This document shows positions 33,173-42,080 of a stretch of 64,000 nucleotides of DNA, in pieces. Both the position numbers and the translations under genes were made by a program. Source of the DNA: Paenibacillus albiflavus. GTDB taxonomy: Bacteria; Bacillota; Bacilli; Paenibacillales; NBRC-103111. The stretch's first letter is position 1; each line of letters begins with the position of its first letter. The DNA is taken from NCBI RefSeq assembly GCF_004344915.1, contig NZ_SKFG01000009.1:91641-155640 (forward strand), read 5' to 3'. The notes beneath the pieces were generated by a model that had not been told where the DNA came from, did no database searches, and saw only the letters and a list, made by a program, of their open reading frames with translations.

Positions 33173-34705
33173 ATGGAGAAATTAATCGAGCGTATGCGTA
33201 AACATAATGCTGAAGATAACAAGTCAGAATGTCCAAAGGCTGCAAATTCAGATCCGATCCCAGTTAGCATAGACGAGCTAAAAGATGTACTCGGAGAGCG
33301 GATCGGCTTTAAGACCTCGTATGATATTAATTTACGCGAAATGGTATTTTGCGGTGCCAAGACAGCGATATTATGCTTGAACGGACTCTCTAATGATGAG
33401 TTAATAACGTTGATGATCGAGAGATTTTCCTATACATCAGAAATACCTGAAGGCATGAGTTTAACAGATGCCTTCTCTAAGCTGATAATTCCCCATATAC
33501 AGGTTCAGCCTTTCCGTACACTTACCGAAATAATCGGTGCTGTCTTTACAGGATCGACTGCAGTTTTCTTTGAGGGAGAAGAAACTGCGCTAATGGTCGA
33601 TATGAAGAATTACCCAAGTCGGTCGACGGAAGAGCCTGATTTGGAACGTGTAGTTCGTGGATCTCGAGATGGATTTGTTGAATCGCTAGTCGTCAATACC
33701 TCTCTTGTGAGAAGACGGATTCGTGATCCTAAGCTGCGATTTGAAACCACGAAGGTTGGACTACGAACTTCAACGGATGTATGCATCGGCTATATCAAGG
33801 ATATCGCAGATCCAACACTAGTTAAAGCAATTCACAACCGAATCAACAATATTACTATTGATGGGTTGCCCCTTGCTGAGAAGCAGCTTGAGGAAGCGAT
33901 GATTGAGAAGAGCAGTTGGAGTCCATATCCACTTGTACGATACTCCGAGCGTCCTGATGTGGTTGCAGCACATTTACTAGAAGGGCATATTACGATATTT
34001 GTTGATACTTCACCAAGCGTCATGGTATTTCCAGCAACGTTCTTTCATCATTTGCAACATGCCGAAGAGTCGCGTGAAGCGCCGGTGGTTGGTACCTATT
34101 TGCGATGGGTCCGATTTATTGGGGTTATGGTCTCCATATTTTTACTTCCATTATGGTACCTGCTTGTCGTTCACCCTGAGCTTAAACCACCATTCCTGGA
34201 TTTTATCGGCCCTAAAAAAATGAGTGAAATACCAGTTCTGGTGCAGTTTCTGTTCGCTGAGTTAGGAATTGATCTGATGCGGATGGCGTCTGTACATACT
34301 CCTTCACCATTGGCAACAGCAATGGGTCTTGTTGCAGCTATTCTAATTGGGGATATAGCAGTCAAAACAGGATTATTTATCAATGAGGTCATTCTCTATT
34401 TAGCTGTGGCTGTGCTTGGCACATTTGCAACCCCAAGCTATGAGCTGGGCTTGGCAAATCGTCTTGTAAGACTTGCTTTGCTAATCGTGACATCGATATT
34501 TGGGGTTTCGGGGTTTGTAGTTGGAACTACACTTTGGCTTATCTATCTGGTTAGATTGCGTTCCTATAACTCGCCATATATGTGGCCCTTCATCCCATTT
34601 AACTTCAATGGTATGATGGCTATTCTCATTCGATGGCCTGTGAAAAAAGATAATAAACGACCTTCTTTAGTAAAGCCTTTGGATCATACAAAGCAGAATA
34701 ATTAA
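33173..34705 (+). CDS. spoVAF: Stage V sporulation protein AF (GerA-A family)
   Basis: 510 aa. Large N-terminal soluble domain (about 1-310) with the family segment KVGLRTSTDVCIGYIKDIAD, then about five C-terminal membrane segments with MASVHTPSPLATAMGLVAAILIGDIAV. SpoVAF is a homologue of germinant-receptor A subunits. It directly follows spoVAB, so the operon is AA-AB-AF. AGGTG site before the ATG. Confidence 0.92.
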   Translation: MEKLIERMRKHNAEDNKSECPKAANSDPIPVSIDELKDVLGERIGFKTSYDINLREMVFCGAKTAILCLNGLSNDELITLMIERFSYTSEIPEGMSLTDAFSKLIIPHIQVQPFRTLTEIIGAVFTGSTAVFFEGEETALMVDMKNYPSRSTEEPDLERVVRGSRDGFVESLVVNTSLVRRRIRDPKLRFETTKVGLRTSTDVCIGYIKDIADPTLVKAIHNRINNITIDGLPLAEKQLEEAMIEKSSWSPYPLVRYSERPDVVAAHLLEGHITIFVDTSPSVMVFPATFFHHLQHAEESREAPVVGTYLRWVRFIGVMVSIFLLPLWYLLVVHPELKPPFLDFIGPKKMSEIPVLVQFLFAELGIDLMRMASVHTPSPLATAMGLVAAILIGDIAVKTGLFINEVILYLAVAVLGTFATPSYELGLANRLVRLALLIVTSIFGVSGFVVGTTLWLIYLVRLRSYNSPYMWPFIPFNFNGMMAILIRWPVKKDNKRPSLVKPLDHTKQNN

Positions 34706-34829
34706 TCTAACCATATTGTCAACATTGTAAAAATTGTGCTAATTTTAGTTGAGCGATATATTTGTAGAGATAAGACATACAGAGAAGATATTGCAGATCG
34801 GTTGTGTAATGGGGAGAGGGGATAACATA

Positions 34830-36164
34830 ATGTATTTACATGGGACAAGTACGATAAATAGTCAAGGACATTTAGAAATTGGAGGGGTAGACGCAACTGA
34901 GCTGGCTGCTCAATACGGAACACCTCTTTATGTGATGGATGAAGGGTTAATACGTCAGCGCTGTCAGGAGTTCATGCAAGCATTCCGCTTGTCTGGTTTA
35001 CGGTTTCAAGTGGCATATGCAAGCAAAGCATTCTGTGTCATGGCGATGTGTCGTATTGCACAGGAAGAAGGGTTATCGCTTGATGTTGTATCAGATGGCG
35101 AATTGTATACAGCTATCCAGGCTGGATTCCCTGTGGAGCGGATTCATTTTCATGGGAATAATAAAACACCGCAAGAAATAGACATGGCAATAGATGCCGG
35201 TATTGGCTGCATTGTAGTGGATAATTTTGTTGAGCTTCAGATGCTTAATGCTATTGCAGGAGAAAAAGGGAAGACGGTTAATATTCTGCTGCGCATTACA
35301 CCAGGTGTAGAAGCTCATACGCATGAGTATATTTCGACAGGTCAAACGGATTCCAAGTTTGGATTCGATCTCGGCAATGGATCTGCCTTCCGTGCGGTGC
35401 AAGAAGCATCTGAGTTGTCAAACCTGTCCTTACTAGGTGTACATTCTCATATTGGATCACAAATTTTTGAAGTGGAAGGCTTCAAGATGGCGACAGATAA
35501 GGTTGCTCTATTCGCTGCCGAAGTGCGCAATAAATTAAAAGTTGTATTCAAGGTTATTAATCTTGGCGGTGGCTTTGGTATTCGCTATATGGAAGGGGAT
35601 ACGCCACTGCCTGTATCTCAATATGTGAAGGCGATTACGGATGCGATCAAGCATAATTTTGCCGCACAAGATTATCCGCTTCCCGAAATTTGGGTGGAAC
35701 CAGGTCGTTCTATCGTCGGTGACTCGGGAACAACGTTATATACAGTTGGAACACATAAGGATATTCCCGGTGTGCGCAAGTATGTATCCGTTGATGGCGG
35801 AATGACGGATAATCCTAGACCCGCTTTATATGATGCAACCTATGAGGCGATGCTAGCTAATCGCGCAACAGAGCCGAATGCAGAGATTGTGTCTATTGCA
35901 GGTAAATGCTGTGAAAGCGGCGATATGCTCATATGGGATGTGAATCTACCAAATGTAGAGTCTGGTGATTTGCTGGCAGTATCCTGTACGGGTGCATATA
36001 ACTACGCAATGGCAAGCAATTATAACCGAATTCGCAAACCTGCGGTTGTGTTCGTACAGAACGGCCAAGCAGACGTTGTAATCAAGCGCGAATCATTTCA
36101 AGATATCGTCGCGAATGATGTGATCCCTGAACGATTGAAAATGGTAACCAGCGGAGCTGTATAG
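34830..36164 (+). CDS. lysA: Diaminopimelate decarboxylase
   Basis: 444 aa fold-III PLP enzyme making lysine from meso-DAP. PLP lysine in VAYASKAFC, glycine loop NLGGGFGIRY, EPGRSIVGDSG, and the active-site CESGDM plus GAYNYAMASNYN. ATG 34830 with GAGAGGGGA; the in-frame extension to 34749 has no ribosome-binding site. Position after spoVAF is as in B. subtilis. Confidence 0.96.
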   Translation: MYLHGTSTINSQGHLEIGGVDATELAAQYGTPLYVMDEGLIRQRCQEFMQAFRLSGLRFQVAYASKAFCVMAMCRIAQEEGLSLDVVSDGELYTAIQAGFPVERIHFHGNNKTPQEIDMAIDAGIGCIVVDNFVELQMLNAIAGEKGKTVNILLRITPGVEAHTHEYISTGQTDSKFGFDLGNGSAFRAVQEASELSNLSLLGVHSHIGSQIFEVEGFKMATDKVALFAAEVRNKLKVVFKVINLGGGFGIRYMEGDTPLPVSQYVKAITDAIKHNFAAQDYPLPEIWVEPGRSIVGDSGTTLYTVGTHKDIPGVRKYVSVDGGMTDNPRPALYDATYEAMLANRATEPNAEIVSIAGKCCESGDMLIWDVNLPNVESGDLLAVSCTGAYNYAMASNYNRIRKPAVVFVQNGQADVVIKRESFQDIVANDVIPERLKMVTSGAV

Positions 36165-36210
36165 GTACAGAGTTCACCGTCTTTAAGACGGTATAACTGT
36201 TTCTTCTTGG
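36165..36210 (+). repeat. Dispersed nested-hairpin repeat, copy 6 (reduced)
   Basis: Perfect inner stem CACCGTC-tttaa-GACGGT and the shared 3' tail TGTTTCTTCTTG. The outer pairing is reduced to ACAG/CTGT and the left hairpin is absent. It starts at the lysA stop and ends 47 nt before lplJ. Confidence 0.7.
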
Positions 36211-36257
36211 CTAATCTGGTATAATTGAAACTGATTTCATTTATGGAGGAATAGCTT

Positions 36258-37265
36258 ATGTTACTGTTTATCGACAATCAAAAGAATACGAATCCCAAAA
36301 TAAATCTAGCTATTGAAGAATATGTGTTAAGGAATCTTCCTCTAGATGATAGCTACTTGTTATTTTATATTAATGAACCATCGATCATTATCGGTAAGAA
36401 TCAGAATACGATAGAAGAGATCAATGCGGAATATGTGCAAGATAACGGCATTCACGTCATTCGTAGGCTATCTGGCGGCGGTGCTGTTTATCATGATTTG
36501 GGTAATTTGAACTTTAGCTTCATCACCAAGGATGATGGACAGTCCTTTCATAATTTCCGTAAATTTACCCAACCAGTCGTACAAGCGTTGAATGAGCTTG
36601 GAGTCGAGTGTGAGCTTACGGGACGGAATGATATCCAAGTGGGTGAACGCAAGATTTCAGGTAATGCACAATTTGTGACCAAAGGACGTATGTTCAGTCA
36701 TGGTACGCTCTTGTTTGATTCGGAAATCGAGCATGTAGTATCTGCGCTTAAAGTTAATGCTGCCAAGATTCAGTCCAAAGGGACGAAATCAATTCGCAGC
36801 CGTGTAGCTAATATATCGGAGTTCTTGCAGCAGGAGATGACGATAGAACAGTTCAAGCAGGAGCTGCTTCGCAAGATTTTTGGCATGAATCCTGAAGAAG
36901 TGCCGCAGTATCGGTTAACGGATGAAGATTGGGTCAAGATTAACCAGATCTCAGAAGAACGTTATCAGAACTGGGATTGGAACTATGGCTACTCGCCAAA
37001 GAGCAATATTCAGAATATGAAGCGGTTCCCTGTCGGTATTATTGATTTAAGGATGGATGTTGCCGAAGGACGCATTAAAGGTATGAAAGTATTTGGGGAT
37101 TTCTTCGGTGTAGAGGATGTCTCTGAGCTAGAAAGTAAGCTGCAAGGGGTTAAATACGAAGAAACTGAGGTTCGTGAAGCATTAGACGACGTTAACATCC
37201 AAGGGTATTTTGGCGCTATAACGCTAGATAACTTTATCGACCTCATGTTTCTACGTGAACAATAA
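36258..37265 (+). CDS. lplJ: Lipoate-protein ligase
   Basis: 335 aa, full-length LplA/LplJ type with C-terminal accessory domain. RRLSGGGAVYHDLGNLNFSFI and KISGNAQFVTKGRMFSHGTLLFDS are the lipoyl-AMP binding motifs. It attaches scavenged lipoate to E2 and GcvH proteins, including the bkdB product. GGAGGA precedes the ATG. Confidence 0.93.
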   Translation: MLLFIDNQKNTNPKINLAIEEYVLRNLPLDDSYLLFYINEPSIIIGKNQNTIEEINAEYVQDNGIHVIRRLSGGGAVYHDLGNLNFSFITKDDGQSFHNFRKFTQPVVQALNELGVECELTGRNDIQVGERKISGNAQFVTKGRMFSHGTLLFDSEIEHVVSALKVNAAKIQSKGTKSIRSRVANISEFLQQEMTIEQFKQELLRKIFGMNPEEVPQYRLTDEDWVKINQISEERYQNWDWNYGYSPKSNIQNMKRFPVGIIDLRMDVAEGRIKGMKVFGDFFGVEDVSELESKLQGVKYEETEVREALDDVNIQGYFGAITLDNFIDLMFLREQ

Positions 37266-37291
37266 TTTGCGATTGCAAATGGAGGGGTAGT

Positions 37292-38164
37292 TTGGAAAAA
37301 TTAAATGGAATCGTAGCAAGTAAACAGTTGAATCCGAATGAATTAGAACAAGTTAGATTATTGTCGCAAGCTTGTCTTGCTCATGACGGACTTCGGATGA
37401 AGCTGAATTGGAATACACTCTCGGAAAGAAACAGCGATGAGACCAATGATTTTCTCATGTATCAAGATGGGCAGATTGTTGGATTTCTAGGGCTCTATTC
37501 TTTTGGGAGTGCTGAAGTTGAAGTTAGTGGACTCATTCATCCAGATTATCGACGTAGAGGCTTGTTTAGGAGTCTATTAGATCGTGCGATCGTGGAGTCT
37601 AGAAATCGGAAGTTTAGTAGAATGCTGCTCATAAGTCCGGGCAGCTCGGAATCGGGGAAAGCGTTCGTTCAGCAGGCAAATGCGTCGTATTCTTTCTCTG
37701 AGTATTATATGGAACGTCATAATCAAGCAGCACCCGTAATCTCAGAAGCGCGTACGCGTTTAAGAACAGCAACTATTGACGATGCTGAAATATTGCATAA
37801 GTTAAATCAATCGGGCTTCTCGATGTCTTATGAGGAATCTGTAGAATGGGTAACGGGTTCCTTGAACTCAAGCGACGACATTAATCTAATCGCTGAGTTA
37901 GATGGTGTGCCGATCGCTAAGCTTGGTGTGATGCTGCAACCAAATCAAATTTTTATATTTGGTTTTTGCGTAGCGTCCGAATATCAAGGCAAGGGACATG
38001 GACGCAATATCCTGAAGCAAACGATCGCATACGGCATTGAGGAATTGGGTCAATACAACAGTGCTTTGGAAGTATCTGTGAGTAATGAAGGTGCGCTCGG
38101 TCTCTATTTATCGTGTGGGTTTCAAACTGTAAGCAGCTATGATTATTTTCTTATTCAATTATAG
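37292..38164 (+). CDS. GNAT acetyltransferase with two GNAT domains
   Basis: 290 aa. First domain acetyl-CoA motif HPDYRRRGLFRSLLDRAI (about residues 86-103). Second domain CVASEYQGKGHGRNILKQTI (about 230-250) with a typical GNAT end SNEGALGLYLSCGFQT. Substrate unknown. TTG 37292 start after GGAGGGG. Confidence 0.85.
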   Translation: MEKLNGIVASKQLNPNELEQVRLLSQACLAHDGLRMKLNWNTLSERNSDETNDFLMYQDGQIVGFLGLYSFGSAEVEVSGLIHPDYRRRGLFRSLLDRAIVESRNRKFSRMLLISPGSSESGKAFVQQANASYSFSEYYMERHNQAAPVISEARTRLRTATIDDAEILHKLNQSGFSMSYEESVEWVTGSLNSSDDINLIAELDGVPIAKLGVMLQPNQIFIFGFCVASEYQGKGHGRNILKQTIAYGIEELGQYNSALEVSVSNEGALGLYLSCGFQTVSSYDYFLIQL

Positions 38165-38250
38165 ATTGATTTCTGCCGATTATTTGTGTAGGCTAGTGTA
38201 ATCGTGTACAATAAACACATCTCATCATACATAAGGAGTGAATAACAACA

Positions 38251-38682
38251 ATGGCTAAACAAGCTCATATCACAATGCAAGGCGGCGGCAAGGTCGTTAT
38301 TGACTTATTCGATCAAGACGCACCAAATACAGTAGCTAACTTCGAGAAGCTAGCGAATTCTGGGTTTTACAATGGACTAACTTTCCACCGTGTAATCCCT
38401 GGCTTCGTAGCTCAAGGCGGTTGCCCAAATGGCTCCGGTACTGGCGGCCCTGGCTACCAAATCAACTGCGAAATCAATCCAAACAAGCATGAACGTGGAA
38501 CTTTAGCAATGGCACATGCTGGTCGCAATACTGGCGGAAGCCAATTCTATATCTGCTACGCACCACAGCCGCACCTTGATGGCGTGCATACTGTTTTCGG
38601 TAAGGTAGTAAAAGGTATGGAATTCGTTGATGAATTCAAAGGCCGCGATGTAATGGAATCTGTTCAAATCGTAGAAGTATAA
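38251..38682 (+). CDS. ppiB: Peptidyl-prolyl cis-trans isomerase (cyclophilin)
   Basis: 143 aa. [45 protein letters not shown] and [15 protein letters not shown] are the cyclophilin active-site motifs. Cytoplasmic (no signal). AAGGAGTG site, strong terminator after. Confidence 0.95.
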   Translation: MAKQAHITMQGGGKVVIDLFDQDAPNTVANFEKLANSGFYNGLTFHRVIPGFVAQGGCPNGSGTGGPGYQINCEINPNKHERGTLAMAHAGRNTGGSQFYICYAPQPHLDGVHTVFGKVVKGMEFVDEFKGRDVMESVQIVEV

Positions 38683-38693
38683 GATCTATTTAA

Positions 38694-38738
38694 AAAACCT
38701 GTCATCCTAATGCAGCATTAGGGTGACAGGTTTTTTTT
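38694..38738 (+). terminator. Terminator after ppiB
   Basis: ACCTGTCATCCTAATGC pairs with GCATTAGGGTGACAGGT, followed by T8. Confidence 0.93.
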
Positions 38739-38891
38739 GCGTTTATAAAATGGGTTGATCTTTTCGACAAAAATAGAAGAATTGTTTTTTTGCTGACAAT
38801 CAGAAACTGACAATATTACCATGAGTTGTAAGCTATAATTAAGCGTACCACTGGAAAAAGGGTAATTCATATATAAGTGAGGTTCTCAACC

Positions 38892-39065
38892 ATGATGAAT
38901 GAAGAAATGCAAAACGTATATGCGCAAAATAACATCATTGATGTGAGGCAAGCCAAGATCGAGCTAGACATACATATGATATTAACCCAATTAGGGATAA
39001 AGCTAGATCGGTGGCAAGAGGAATTTATGGAGACATCATCCGCTCAGCGCGGACAAAGGCAATAA
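38892..39065 (+). CDS. Small hypothetical protein convergent with the XRE regulator
   Basis: 57 aa, mostly helical by composition, no recognised family. ATG 38892 or 38895 after a weak GTGAGG site. Its last 41 nt overlap the end of the XRE gene on the opposite strand. A role as partner of the regulator (as SinI is for SinR) is a guess from position only. Confidence 0.5.
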   Translation: MMNEEMQNVYAQNNIIDVRQAKIELDIHMILTQLGIKLDRWQEEFMETSSAQRGQRQ

Positions 39066-39396
39066 ACCGTTTCGTCTCTTCCGCTGTTAATTTGCGGCCG
39101 TCAACCATCAAGCTGTATTTATCTAATAGATCCGCATCTGAAAGCTCCAAATCATCTGCGAATTGTTGAACCTCGTTATCTAACGTATTCGTCGGTATAG
39201 CTGTTCTTCCAATCAGGTAGTCGGTTGAAACTTGGAATAGATCAGCTAACTGCGTTAACGTTTCAAAATCAGGCTTACGACGATTTTTTTCATAATGAGA
39301 TAATGCAGCTCTCGTAATCTTAAGGAGGGCTGCTAAATATTCCTGCGTCCAACCCCTCTCTTCCCGAAGCTCCGCGATTCGATTACCGTAACTCAT
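39025..39396 (-). CDS. XRE-family transcriptional regulator, probable polysaccharide cluster repressor
   Basis: 123 aa. N-terminal HTH (GNRIAELREERGWTQEYLAALLKITRAALSHYEKNRRKPDFETL) and YLIGRT are SinR/Xre-like, with a C-terminal helical part LTAEETKRFIAFVRAERM. ATG 39396 has AAGGGGG upstream. It is divergent from the polysaccharide operon; three copies of a 15-bp palindrome lie in the shared intergenic region. Control of that operon and of itself is inferred. Confidence 0.88.
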   Translation of the reverse strand: MSYGNRIAELREERGWTQEYLAALLKITRAALSHYEKNRRKPDFETLTQLADLFQVSTDYLIGRTAIPTNTLDNEVQQFADDLELSDADLLDKYSLMVDGRKLTAEETKRFIAFVRAERMMSP

Positions 39397-39463
39397 ATTT
39401 GCCCCCTTAGATGTCATGATTACAACTGAATGAAGAAGTGTGTCGCTAACTTTATGTCAAATA

Positions 39464-39556
39464 GATACAAATCGTAACAAATATTCAGAAAAATTCACTT
39501 GACATGCTACATATTGTATCTTAAATTAGTGGTATAGGAATGATACAAAATGTATA
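39464..39556. promoter_or_regulatory. Polysaccharide operon promoter with three candidate operators
   Basis: Promoter TTGACA (39499-39504), 17 nt, TAAATT (39522-39527). Palindromic sites: 39464-39478 (GATACAAATCGTAAC), 39506-39520 (reverse strand GATACAATATGTAGC), and 39542-39556 (GATACAAAATGTATA). The middle site fills the -35/-10 spacer and the last covers the start region, an arrangement typical of repression. Two better palindromes of the same type lie at 60188 and 60285. Confidence 0.75.
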
Positions 39557-39649
39557 TATGCGTGTAGCAAAAAACTTGTACTAATCTCATATTACTATAA
39601 TTCTGAATTGGATGCATTAATTTTTCCCTTAATAAGGAAGGTGTTATTG

Positions 39650-40354
39650 TTGATTGATATTCACTGTCATATCCTTCCGTTCGTTGACGACGGTCCTCGA
39701 GACTGGGATGAATCACTTCGGATGGCTATGGTCGCGGTAAATAATGGCATACATACGATAATTGCAACGCCACATCATGGAAAGAATCGTTATTACAACT
39801 CTGCCAATAAAATTGTTGAACAAGTCACGATACTGAATGAAATATTGCATGCCAGAAGCATTCCATTAGTTGTAAAGCCAGGCCAGGAATTTTATTTGTC
39901 GGAGGATTACAAAGAACAATATGAGCAAGGAAATTTACAAAAACTCGGAAATTCATCTTTTTTGCTAGTGGAGCTCCCTGAAAGAAATGTACCCGATTAT
40001 TTTGACGAATTTATCGCAGACATGTACAGCCGCTCTATTCAGATTGTAATCGCCCATCCAGAACGTTATTCCTATGTGATAAAAAAACCAAGCATTTTAT
40101 CGGAATGGATTAAAAAAGGATTATTACTTCAAGTTAACGCTAGCTCGCTGCTAGGCCTGAATGGAAGGACGATACAGAAAACGGCAGTGAAAATTTGCAA
40201 GCTGAGTTTGCATCATTTTATTGCTTCTGATGCTCATAATACGATGACTCGAGGTTTTTATTTAAGAGAAAGTTATCATAAATTGACTGAAATCATGAAG
40301 AGTGAATTTAAAGGTTTTTATAATAGAGCGGATTTTTTACTTGAGAAAATCTAA
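39650..40354 (+). CDS. PHP-type protein-tyrosine phosphatase (YwqE/CapC-like)
   Basis: 234 aa. Begins IDIHCHILPFVDDGPRDWDESL, the metal-binding start of CpsB/YwqE phosphatases. It continues IIATPHHG, VIAHPERYSY and FIASDAHN. It removes phosphate from the BY-kinase encoded two genes later. TTG 39650 start with AAGGAAGGTG. First gene of the operon. Confidence 0.9.
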   Translation: MIDIHCHILPFVDDGPRDWDESLRMAMVAVNNGIHTIIATPHHGKNRYYNSANKIVEQVTILNEILHARSIPLVVKPGQEFYLSEDYKEQYEQGNLQKLGNSSFLLVELPERNVPDYFDEFIADMYSRSIQIVIAHPERYSYVIKKPSILSEWIKKGLLLQVNASSLLGLNGRTIQKTAVKICKLSLHHFIASDAHNTMTRGFYLRESYHKLTEIMKSEFKGFYNRADFLLEKI

Positions 40355-40378
40355 GCTGAAGAAATTTGGGGGATCACA

Positions 40379-41137
40379 ATGGATTTTGATTTGAAAACGA
40401 TATTCTTAACTTTAAGAAGAAGATTTTGGCTGATTGCAGTGTTTGTCATTGTGATTACAACTTTGGTTGGCGTTTATTTTTACATGTTTGCTAAACCGAC
40501 CTATGAAGCTTCCACCAAAATTATTGTCAACAAAACACGTGTAGTGAATGGGCAAACTGAAATTAACATGGGTGATGTGGAGACGAATATTAAAATCATG
40601 AGCACCTATAAGGATTTATTGAAAACAGATTGGATCATGAAGGGTGTTGCAGAGGAGCATCCTGAATTCAAGCTTACAGCAAAGGAATTAATCGACAAAA
40701 TAAATGTGACGGATACGAATGATTCACAAGTGATGACTTTTAGTGTAAAAGATCAATCCTACCCACTTGCGGTTGAAGTCGTTAATGCGATTACCAAACA
40801 GTTTAGCAAGAAGATTCCTGAGCTCATTGAAGTCAATAATATAACGATACTCAATGAAGCTGATATTCATGCGCAGCCTGAGCGGGTAAGTCCATCACCT
40901 TTACTTAATATCGTAATTGCATTTATTATTTCAATGGTTTTTGGGATGGGGCTAGCCTTCTTGAAGGAGCACTTGGATGATACTTTGAAAAACGAAGGTG
41001 ATATCGAACGCCTTCTTGGCCTCCCTACCTTAGCTGTTATCAACAAAATGAATCGTAATGATTTGAAAATGATTAATCAACATGACAGTTTTCAGAAGGA
41101 AAAGGTTGGTGAGAAGACATATGCTTCGACAAATTAA
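40379..41137 (+). CDS. Polysaccharide chain-length regulator / kinase modulator (YwqC/CapA-like Wzz)
   Basis: 252 aa. Two membrane segments (about residues 17-37 and 176-196) flank an extracytoplasmic loop. YEASTKIIVNK and the proline-rich QPERVSPSPLLNI before the second segment are typical of Wzz proteins. It activates the adjacent BY-kinase, and its end overlaps that gene. Confidence 0.9.
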   Translation: MDFDLKTIFLTLRRRFWLIAVFVIVITTLVGVYFYMFAKPTYEASTKIIVNKTRVVNGQTEINMGDVETNIKIMSTYKDLLKTDWIMKGVAEEHPEFKLTAKELIDKINVTDTNDSQVMTFSVKDQSYPLAVEVVNAITKQFSKKIPELIEVNNITILNEADIHAQPERVSPSPLLNIVIAFIISMVFGMGLAFLKEHLDDTLKNEGDIERLLGLPTLAVINKMNRNDLKMINQHDSFQKEKVGEKTYASTN

Positions 41138-41792
41138 TCGTCAGGCAATGATTGCCAGTATTAATCCAAGATCGCCAGTGTCAGAAACGTTTCGGATGCT
41201 CAGAACAAACTTGCAGTTTCTTATAAATGATGATGGGTTAAAAGTTATATCCGTCATTTCTGCAAATCCAGGTGAAGGCAAATCAACGACGTTAGTAAAT
41301 TTGGCTATTACTTTTGCTGATGAAGGGAAGCGGGTTTTATTAATCGATGGCGACTTGAGACGATCTTCCTTGCATCAAATTTTTCAACTCAGGAATGAAA
41401 TGGGTTTATCCAATTATTTGGGCAGGAAAAGCGATATCCAGAACATCATTCATCAAACGTATATTCATAATCTTGATGTCATCACATCGGGTCCCGTAAC
41501 TTATAATCCATCCGAATTATTAGGTTCTGCGAAGTTCATTCAGTTGATTGAGCAATTGAAGGAACAATACGATCTTGTTCTATTTGATTCTCCGCCTTTA
41601 ATCGTTGCCGACTCCAAAATAATTGCTAGTAAAGCGGATGGCGTAATCATCGTTGTTAAGTCAGGCAAAACGAGGCGTGATGATGTGCTGAAACTTAAAA
41701 ATCAGCTTGAAGGTGTCAATGTCAATGTGCTTGGCGTTGTACTGAATAATCATAAACCACAAAAGATGAACGGGTATCATCATTATTATTAG
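41121..41792 (+). CDS. Bacterial tyrosine kinase (YwqD/CapB-like)
   Basis: 223 aa cytoplasmic kinase. Walker A ANPGEGKSTTLVNLA, A' VLLIDGDLRRSS, Walker B DLVLFDSPP, and a short C-terminal tyrosine cluster GYHHYY. Controls polymer length and export with its modulator. ATG 41121 lies 16 nt inside the preceding gene. Confidence 0.92.
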   Translation: MLRQINRQAMIASINPRSPVSETFRMLRTNLQFLINDDGLKVISVISANPGEGKSTTLVNLAITFADEGKRVLLIDGDLRRSSLHQIFQLRNEMGLSNYLGRKSDIQNIIHQTYIHNLDVITSGPVTYNPSELLGSAKFIQLIEQLKEQYDLVLFDSPPLIVADSKIIASKADGVIIVVKSGKTRRDDVLKLKNQLEGVNVNVLGVVLNNHKPQKMNGYHHYY

Positions 41793-41814
41793 AACCATTT
41801 AATCAATCATAATG

Positions 41815-41960
41815 ATATGAAAAAGCAGGCTGTTTTCAGGTAATATCTACTGTACCTTTATCATTGTAGATACTCGGTTATACTGTGGGCTGTTGATGCC
41901 TTAGACGTTGATCGTCAAGGGTATGATGTGAGGAGGGGTTAGATGCCCCTGTTTAGTATT
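41815..41960 (+). ncRNA. EAR/epsC-type antitermination leader RNA (candidate)
   Basis: A 288-bp gap separates the BY-kinase gene from the flippase gene. It contains ordered hairpins: ATCTAC/GTAGAT near 41846-41871, CTTAGACG/CGTCAAGG near 41900-41920, and AGGGG/CCCCT near 41934-41950, plus GGGCTGTTGATGCC between them. EAR (epsC motif) RNAs lie at this operon position in Bacillales (after epsB) and are required for antitermination of long polysaccharide operons. Assignment rests on position, size and remembered sequence feel, not on a covariance search. Confidence 0.5.
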
Positions 41961-41982
41961 ATAAATTGACTTTGTGGTTTAT

Positions 41983-42041
41983 TTAATCAATTACTGATTG
42001 ATTAACTTTATAATTTTGGTTATCTAATCAAGAATTGATTA
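41983..42041. promoter_or_regulatory. Two AATCAAT inverted repeats before the flippase gene
   Basis: TTAATCAAT-tactg-ATTGATTAA (41983-42005) and TAATCAA-gaa-TTGATTA (42025-42041), 40 bp centre to centre. They look like a tandem operator for an unidentified regulator. Confidence 0.5.
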
Positions 42042-42080
42042 AGGGTAATCATTGTTACTTAAGTTAGGAGATATCTAGAA

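Noticed and set aside
39055..39075. AAACCGTTTCGTCTCTTCC resembling the dispersed repeat tail
   Set aside because: It is within the XRE coding sequence, lacks the paired left arm and inner stem, and is explained by coding.
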